Assembly: GCA_003249275.1 (NCBI GenBank)
Contig: QKJO01000065.1
Location: 1 to 5,799, forward strand
Source: Spirochaetaceae bacterium
Lineage (GTDB): Bacteria; Spirochaetota; Spirochaetia; Spirochaetales_E; Spirochaetaceae_B
Direction of reading: 5' to 3'
Length of the DNA: 5,799 nucleotides
The notes beneath the pieces are model-generated. The model did no database searches. It saw only the letters and a program-made list of their open reading frames with translations, and had not been told where the DNA came from. A program made the position numbers and the translations under genes. Position 1 is the first letter of the stretch. Each line of letters starts with the position of its first letter. This document shows, one piece after another, positions 1-3,890 of the stretch.

Positions 1-357
1 AACATTCACTCTTTTTGTGACGATCAGATCAGCCCCCGAACCGGCGACATTCTCAAGGACGACCTGTCCGATGTCGACGGGAGCCGTCAAGACCACTTCC
101 TTTGCCTCTTTCATGACTCTGAAGATCAGGTCTTTCGGTATCGCTCTGTTCACTCTGACACTGACCAGAGGCAGTTCCCCTCCTTTCACGAGTACAGAGG
201 TGGCAATGGTACGTACAGGACTGATCAGTTCCCGTTTCGCATACTCTTTACCTTTGGAACAGCGGTTGCCCTCAACAGATATTTGATCTTTCTCTCCGGT
301 GACCGCCGTCAAATCGCAGCCCACGGGGCAGATGATGCAGACAAACTTTTTCACCAT
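1..357 (-). CDS. DUF1667-type small Fe-S protein (3' end cut by window edge)
   Basis: The 119 visible codons run from ATG at 357 to the left edge with no stop. Proteins of this family are about 120 residues, so only a few codons should be missing. The N-terminus carries a four-cysteine pattern, C7-x2-C10-P-x-G-C14-x18-C33, followed by S-K-G-K. This is the layout of the [4Fe-4S] motif at the N-terminus of molybdopterin oxidoreductases, but no molybdopterin domain follows. The likely role, by inference, is electron transfer for the two flavoproteins encoded just upstream; family members usually sit next to such genes. The start overlaps the last 7 bases of the preceding gene (TCATGGTGA), and a strong GGAGGT lies 9 bases upstream of the ATG, inside that gene, which points to translational coupling. 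The family has no firmly established biochemical function that I know of. Cluster type and partner are inferred. Confidence 0.88.
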   Translation of the reverse strand, partial: MVKKFVCIICPVGCDLTAVTGEKDQISVEGNRCSKGKEYAKRELISPVRTIATSVLVKGGELPLVSVRVNRAIPKDLIFRVMKEAKEVVLTAPVDIGQVVLENVAGSGADLIVTKRVNV

Positions 358-1586
358 GATATTCTTACCTCCAGATCTGCCGACCCCACGATCCTGTCCG
401 CCGGGACCTCCAGCTGAATCATCTCTGCGGGAAGAACCCTGGCAAACTTTTTACCGGTTATGACTCTTCCTCTTTGGGATATCTGAACATTGCAATCCCG
501 ACCGGGTAAACCAGGTCTCAGAGAGAGGATAAAGTCTTTTTTTCCGCTGGTTCTCTGGGGGATCGTGTGGATCACCGAATCGTCTGTGACAATCCGTATA
601 TCCGTCGCGATCGATTCCGCCCTGGTGAGGTAGGATTTGATGGATCGGGCCATACGCTCCGCTTCAAGGGAGACAAAATCAACCAGATCATGAACCTGCA
701 GTACATTCCCGGAAGCAAAAATCCCCGCCTGACTGGTCTGGTAATCTTCATCCACAATTGCACCTCTGGTCCTTTCATCCAGCTGAACACCCGCCTCCAG
801 GGAGAGTTCATTCTCCGGAATCAATCCCACAGACAGAATCAGTGTATCGCAGCTGAACTCTTCTTCCGTCCCCGGGACGGGTCTGAACCGGTCGTCTACC
901 CTGGCAACAGTTACTCCTTCCAGGCGGGAACGGCCTTTGATGTCGATCACCGTATGATTTAAATACAGTGGGATATCATAGTCATTCAGGCATTGCTCGA
1001 TGTTACGGGGCAGACCGCTGGGATAAGGCTGCAGTTCAAAGACCGCCTTGACCTTTGCCCCCTCCAGGGTCAGACGGCGGGCCATGATCAGTCCGATATC
1101 TCCCGAGCCCAGAATGACAACCTCCCTGCCGGGCATGATATTTGAAAGGTTCATATAGGATTGAGCAACCCCGGCGGTATAAATCCCTGCGGGCCGGGTC
1201 CCGGGAATACTGATGGCTCCACGGGTCCGTTCCCGGCAGCCCATGGTCAGGGCGACAGCCTTTGCCTGGAATTCCATGATACCCTTTCCGGAGACAGCGG
1301 TCACCTTTTTGTCAGCAGTCAACCTGATCACAGAGGTCTCGGTCAGGCAGGGAATTCCCAGTGCTTCCGCTTCCGCGATAAACCGGCCGGCATATTCGGG
1401 CCCGCTCAGAGATTCACCGAACCGGGTCAGGCCGAAGCCGTCATGAATGCACTGCCTCAATATCCCTCCCGTATGTTTTTCCCGTTCCAGGATCAGGATG
1501 TCCGTCACACCGTTTTTATAAAGTTCCACGGCGGCGGCCAGACCTGCAGGACCACCGCCGATGATGATCACATCTTTATGTTCCAC
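351..1586 (-). CDS. NAD(P)/FAD-dependent oxidoreductase (GlpB/HcnB-like two-dinucleotide-binding-domain flavoprotein)
   Basis: A complete 411-residue cytoplasmic flavoprotein. An N-terminal FAD-binding Rossmann motif (GGGPAG, residues 10-15) is followed by the family signature GGILRQCIHDGFG (40-52), a CRERTRGA segment (117-124), a second nucleotide-binding motif GSGDIG (160-165, probably NAD(P)H), and the closing FAD motif GIFASGN (288-294). The last ~70 residues form a separate beta-rich tail. The arrangement matches the pyridine-nucleotide-disulfide-type oxidoreductases encoded beside GlpA-like dehydrogenases, distantly related to HcnB and opine/sarcosine oxidase alpha subunits. There is no thioredoxin-reductase CxxC redox pair, so electrons probably pass between FAD, nucleotide and partner Fe-S centres. 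The start is GTG, chosen because GGGAGG sits 6 bases upstream and the FAD motif begins directly after it. The gene overlaps its upstream neighbour by 11 bp and its downstream neighbour by 7 bp. Electron direction and the physiological acceptor are unknown. Confidence 0.93.
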   Translation of the reverse strand: MEHKDVIIIGGGPAGLAAAVELYKNGVTDILILEREKHTGGILRQCIHDGFGLTRFGESLSGPEYAGRFIAEAEALGIPCLTETSVIRLTADKKVTAVSGKGIMEFQAKAVALTMGCRERTRGAISIPGTRPAGIYTAGVAQSYMNLSNIMPGREVVILGSGDIGLIMARRLTLEGAKVKAVFELQPYPSGLPRNIEQCLNDYDIPLYLNHTVIDIKGRSRLEGVTVARVDDRFRPVPGTEEEFSCDTLILSVGLIPENELSLEAGVQLDERTRGAIVDEDYQTSQAGIFASGNVLQVHDLVDFVSLEAERMARSIKSYLTRAESIATDIRIVTDDSVIHTIPQRTSGKKDFILSLRPGLPGRDCNVQISQRGRVITGKKFARVLPAEMIQLEVPADRIVGSADLEVRISW

Positions 1587-3048
1587 TCTGATCCTCCCTG
1601 ACTTTTCCTGTAAACATGGGAGAGTCTTTATGCTGATACATCACCTCTTTCTCCCCGATGCCGCACTGATCCATGATCAGAAGGGCTATCCTGGTTTCAC
1701 AATACCCGCCCTGACATCTTCCCATGGTCGCCCTTGTCCGGTTCTTGATTCCCGAGACCGTAACTACCCCGAGAGGGTTGCTGATGGCCTGGACAACTTC
1801 GGCTCTGGTCACAGTCTCGCAGCGGCAGATGATCTCCCCATAGCCTGGATCGGACGCAATCAGCATCTTCTGCTTCTCCAGGGGCTGTCCGGCAAAGGGA
1901 ATAATTCCTTTCCGGCACGGGTTGAATCCGGGATTGGGTGAAAGGTCTTCCCGTTCTTTGATTTTATCAACCACTCTCCTGGCTATCGGAAGAGCACAGG
2001 TCAGCCCTGGAGACTCAATCCCGATCAGATTGACAACACCGGGATGGCTCTCTTTCGTTTCGATCAGAAAGTCGAGAACCTCGTCAGTTTCGGGATCAAT
2101 CCTCTTCCAGCGGGTTCCTGCAAAATTGCGGATAAAGTACTCTCTTTTGATATGGTCAAACATTTTGGAACCGTCTCTGATCAGCCCCTGCATATGTTCC
2201 CGGGTCGAAGTAAAATCATCAGGGTCTTCGGTGATGTAGGAGTCCGGACCGATCAGCACATTACCATCTACAGTAGGTGTGGCATGGGTCGAGAATCCCC
2301 CTTTTGCATTGGGTGCCGGATAGACGGGGATGTTCAGAAACTGTCCTGCCTTTTTGTCCAGAACGAAGTACTCTCCCTTGAAGCCTTTCACATGATGACC
2401 GCTGATGCCGAGCATCTCTGAGATTACAACGCAGTTCATCCCGGCGCAGTTGATCACCCAGCGGGCCTGAAACTCCATTTCACCCGCCTTTATGCGATAA
2501 ATCCCGTCATCCCGGACGATGCCGGTCACTTCAGAGTTAAAGAAAAAGTCGGTCCCGTTCTGACAGGCATTTTCAGCCAGGGCAATATTGTACTGCATAG
2601 GATTCAGAATCCCAGAATCGGGGCTGTACATGGCAAATTCTCCACCTGCACTGGAGTCGATCCGGTTCAGCCTCTCTTTGTCGATCATTTCCAGTCCCCG
2701 GACACCGTTGATCTCTCCGATCGTCTTGTATTTGAGGATATTGGTCCTGTCTTCATCGTTGAAACCGACCACCACTTTTCCGGTGCGCCTGAAGGGCACG
2801 TTCAGCTCTGCCGCCACCTTGTCGAATTCACGATTTCCCTCTACGGCGCACTCAGCTTTCAGGGAACCTGGTTTATAGGTAAAACCGGCATGGAGAACCC
2901 CCGTATTACGACTTGAGTTTCCGCATGCAACATCAGGTTCCTTCTCAAGAACTCCTGTTTTCATGCGGAAACGGGAGAGCTCGCGGGCCACAGCCGAGCC
3001 GATCACACCGCCTCCGACGATCAATACATCGTATTTCAATTCCTTCAC
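1576..3048 (-). CDS. GlpA-like FAD-dependent glycerol-3-phosphate dehydrogenase family protein with C-terminal BFD [2Fe-2S] domain
   Basis: A complete 490-residue protein and first gene of the minus-strand operon. The N-terminal DAO-type FAD fold shows GGGVIG (12-17) and the ribose-binding E35 at the end of strand two. The substrate-side signature NSSRNTGVLHAGF (44-56) follows. The C-terminus has a BFD-like motif with C408-x-C410 and C445-x4-C450, expected to hold a [2Fe-2S] cluster. This order (DAO domain, then BFD domain) is that of anaerobic glycerol-3-phosphate dehydrogenase subunit A. The DAO part also resembles L-2-hydroxyglutarate oxidases, so the substrate could be another hydroxy acid or polyol phosphate. 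No signal peptide or membrane segment is visible, so it should be cytoplasmic or held at the membrane by a partner. The start is GTG with AGGAG 7 bases upstream. No glycerol kinase, glycerol facilitator or GlpC gene is in view to support glycerol 3-phosphate specifically. Confidence 0.9.
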   Translation of the reverse strand: MKELKYDVLIVGGGVIGSAVARELSRFRMKTGVLEKEPDVACGNSSRNTGVLHAGFTYKPGSLKAECAVEGNREFDKVAAELNVPFRRTGKVVVGFNDEDRTNILKYKTIGEINGVRGLEMIDKERLNRIDSSAGGEFAMYSPDSGILNPMQYNIALAENACQNGTDFFFNSEVTGIVRDDGIYRIKAGEMEFQARWVINCAGMNCVVISEMLGISGHHVKGFKGEYFVLDKKAGQFLNIPVYPAPNAKGGFSTHATPTVDGNVLIGPDSYITEDPDDFTSTREHMQGLIRDGSKMFDHIKREYFIRNFAGTRWKRIDPETDEVLDFLIETKESHPGVVNLIGIESPGLTCALPIARRVVDKIKEREDLSPNPGFNPCRKGIIPFAGQPLEKQKMLIASDPGYGEIICRCETVTRAEVVQAISNPLGVVTVSGIKNRTRATMGRCQGGYCETRIALLIMDQCGIGEKEVMYQHKDSPMFTGKVREDQSGT

Positions 3049-3137
3049 AATTTCTCTCCTGCCGGCTAATCCAGGGTTTCAAACTGCGGTACAAACCGTC
3101 TGATCATGAGATTCTCCAGAAGTTTTTTTCTTTGATG

Positions 3138-3174
3138 ATACAGTAAGCATACAGTTAATTTCTGCTGACAGTAA
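3138..3174. repeat. Short direct repeats of ACAGT(T)AA
   Basis: ATACAGT occurs at 3138-3144 and again at 3149-3155, exactly 11 bp apart (about one helical turn). A third related copy, ACAGTAA, is at 3168-3174. The same-face phasing is what a regulator binding side by side would show. The units are short, so chance is possible in this AT-rich stretch. Confidence 0.35.
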
Positions 3175-3192
3175 ATAGAAATTTTCAGCAGA
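3161..3192. repeat. Inverted repeat, 8-bp perfect arms, 16-bp spacer (candidate operator)
   Basis: TCTGCTGA at 3161-3168 is the exact reverse complement of TCAGCAGA at 3185-3192. No run of T follows directly on either strand, so a Rho-independent terminator is unlikely. Its placement across the candidate minus-strand -10 region suggests a protein-binding dyad or a hairpin near the transcript start. Confidence 0.55.
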
Positions 3193-3200
3193 GTATTCAA
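3172..3200 (-). promoter_or_regulatory. Candidate promoter for the minus-strand redox operon
   Basis: Read on the minus strand, TTGAAT (3200-3195) and TATTTA (3177-3172) are separated by 17 bp, giving a plausible -35/-10 pair about 120 bp upstream of the GTG at 3048. The -35 matches consensus at 4 of 6 positions and the -10 at only 3 of 6, so this is weak on its own. The pair lies within or beside the inverted repeat at 3161-3192, which would suit an operator. Spacing is the main support. Confidence 0.3.
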
Positions 3201-3212
3201 GCATTGTTTTTA

Positions 3213-3258
3213 TGGTATGATAAGTGTATACAACTGTACGGTATGTGCAGATTGCACA
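3213..3258. promoter_or_regulatory. Dyad cluster, candidate operator, with a plus-strand extended -10
   Basis: Two dyads lie within 35 bp: TGTATACA (3225-3232, perfect palindrome) and TGTGCA-GAT-TGCACA (3244-3258, perfect 6-bp arms). Just before them, TGGTATGAT (3213-3221) resembles a plus-strand extended -10 element. GTAT/ATAC half-sites of this sort are seen in operators of GntR-family regulators, but no regulator gene is in the window, so the family is a guess. A transcript from here would have a leader of about 290 nt before the cupin. Confidence 0.35.
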
Positions 3259-3468
3259 AATATACACCGGTATTTTCGTATCCTTCTGACATAGTTTCCT
3301 GCTGACCGGTGTGTTTTAATGAAGAAGAAGATTGAAAGAAACCGGATTTTATTCCTGATCCAAAGTTTTTAAGTTCCGGTTTATTTCATTTTTCACTTCC
3401 GGCAGGAAATGATCGGGGGGGGATTCCCGATTATCTTCCGCCGGAATCATCAGAAAATTTTATGCCGA

Positions 3469-3498
3469 CGGATATCCGCCCGGGGCAGAAAATATAAT
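3469..3498 (+). promoter_or_regulatory. Candidate cupin-transketolase promoter with palindrome over the -35 position
   Basis: A perfect consensus -10, TATAAT, lies at 3493-3498. Seventeen bases upstream there is no good -35 (GGATAT), but the spot is covered by a perfect 10-bp palindrome, CGGATATCCG (3469-3478). A strong -10 with a poor -35 under a dyad is the pattern of an activator-dependent or tightly repressed promoter. The transcript would start near 3505 and have a leader of only about 16 nt, still including the ribosome binding site. Confidence 0.45.
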
Positions 3499-3505
3499 TC
3501 TTTTT

Positions 3506-3514
3506 AAGGAAGGA
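3506..3514 (+). promoter_or_regulatory. Ribosome binding site that decides the cupin start
   Basis: AAGGAAGGA ends 6 bases before the ATG at 3521. A second ATG at 3517 overlaps this region in a different frame and is only 2 bases from the purine run, so it is too close to be favoured and does not lead into the cupin. Confidence 0.75.
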
Positions 3515-3520
3515 CAATGT

Positions 3521-3865
3521 ATGGAAAAGAAGAGAATCGCCATTAAATCCAAAGAAAAGGCAGTGGAGATGTTCCCCGGTTTTTTCAGAACCACATTAAC
3601 GTACAACGATGAGCTGATGCTATGTCATTTCTCCCTCAATAAGGGAGCTGAGATTCCCCTGCATAATCATGATGCTGTTCAGAACGGATACCTGGTCAAA
3701 GGCCGTGTTGAACTGCGGTCAAAAGATGGAGAACCTCTCGTCATCGAAGCCGGCACATCCTATGTTTTCGACTCCAACGAAGTACACGGTGCCGTAGCAC
3801 TGGAAGATTCGGAATATGTAGAAACCTTTTATCCCGTCAGACCCGAGTACTACCCCGAAGGCTGA
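3521..3865 (+). CDS. Small single-domain cupin, KdgF-like
   Basis: A complete 114-residue protein forming one cupin barrel. The first cupin motif carries H48-N-H50 and Q54 (HxHxxxQ followed by NGYLVKG), and the second carries H89 (EVHGAVALED). The expected metal site is therefore two His, one Gln and one His, with Gln replacing the usual Glu. KdgF-type cupins, which open unsaturated uronate rings released from pectin or alginate to the linear keto form, use a His/His/Gln/His metal site. They also share the flow PGxxxRTLxY...KGAxxPxHxH...HGxxALEDS...F-x-PxRxxY seen here. At the position after the last strand where KdgF-like proteins usually have Asp before x-Phe, this one has E101 (ETF). No signal peptide is present, so it is cytoplasmic. 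It is followed 25 bp later by the transketolase gene, probably in the same transcript. The cupin fold is clear; the KdgF reaction is an inference from recalled motifs. Confidence 0.9.
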   Translation: MEKKRIAIKSKEKAVEMFPGFFRTTLTYNDELMLCHFSLNKGAEIPLHNHDAVQNGYLVKGRVELRSKDGEPLVIEAGTSYVFDSNEVHGAVALEDSEYVETFYPVRPEYYPEG

Positions 3866-3878
3866 AAATACTAATTAA

Positions 3879-3890
3879 AAAGGAGTTTCT
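3879..3890 (+). promoter_or_regulatory. Ribosome binding site for the transketolase-family gene
   Basis: AAGGAG followed by TTTCT places the ATG at 3891, with 5 bases between GGAG and the start. The 25-bp gap after the cupin stop contains no hairpin or T-tract, which supports co-transcription. Confidence 0.75.

Larger units (their letters stand above)
3049..3520. promoter_or_regulatory. Divergent intergenic control region, no convincing gene
   Basis: This 472-bp stretch separates the two divergent gene sets and must hold their promoters. It is AT-richer than the flanks between about 3121 and 3240. It contains an 8-bp-arm inverted repeat (3161-3192), a cluster of short dyads (3211-3258), repeated CCGG-centred sites (3264-3446), an 8-G run (3415-3422) and a perfect 10-bp palindrome (3469-3478). 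Frames across it lack ribosome binding sites and family features. I recognise no riboswitch, tRNA or terminator with a U-tract. Confidence 0.8.

Noticed and set aside
567..962. Plus-strand 131-codon frame under the C-terminal half of the flavoprotein
   Set aside because: Same reasoning: antisense to a well-supported coding region with no independent signal.
1161..1601. 146-codon plus-strand frame opposite the flavoprotein gene
   Set aside because: It lies antisense to a gene with clear FAD and NAD(P) motifs, has no family features and reads like a shadow frame rich in Pro, Gly and His.
3079..3267. Open frame of 62 codons on the minus strand in the control region
   Set aside because: No ribosome binding site, no recognisable family feature, and it runs straight through the dyads and candidate promoter elements.
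3319..3372. 17-codon plus-strand frame starting MKKKIE, a possible leader peptide
   Set aside because: No Shine-Dalgarno before the ATG, no run of regulatory codons, and no attenuator-like hairpin plus T-tract after it.
3412..3446. Hairpins near the G run as a Rho-independent terminator or riboswitch
   Set aside because: No T-tract follows the stems and no known riboswitch core could be recognised by eye.
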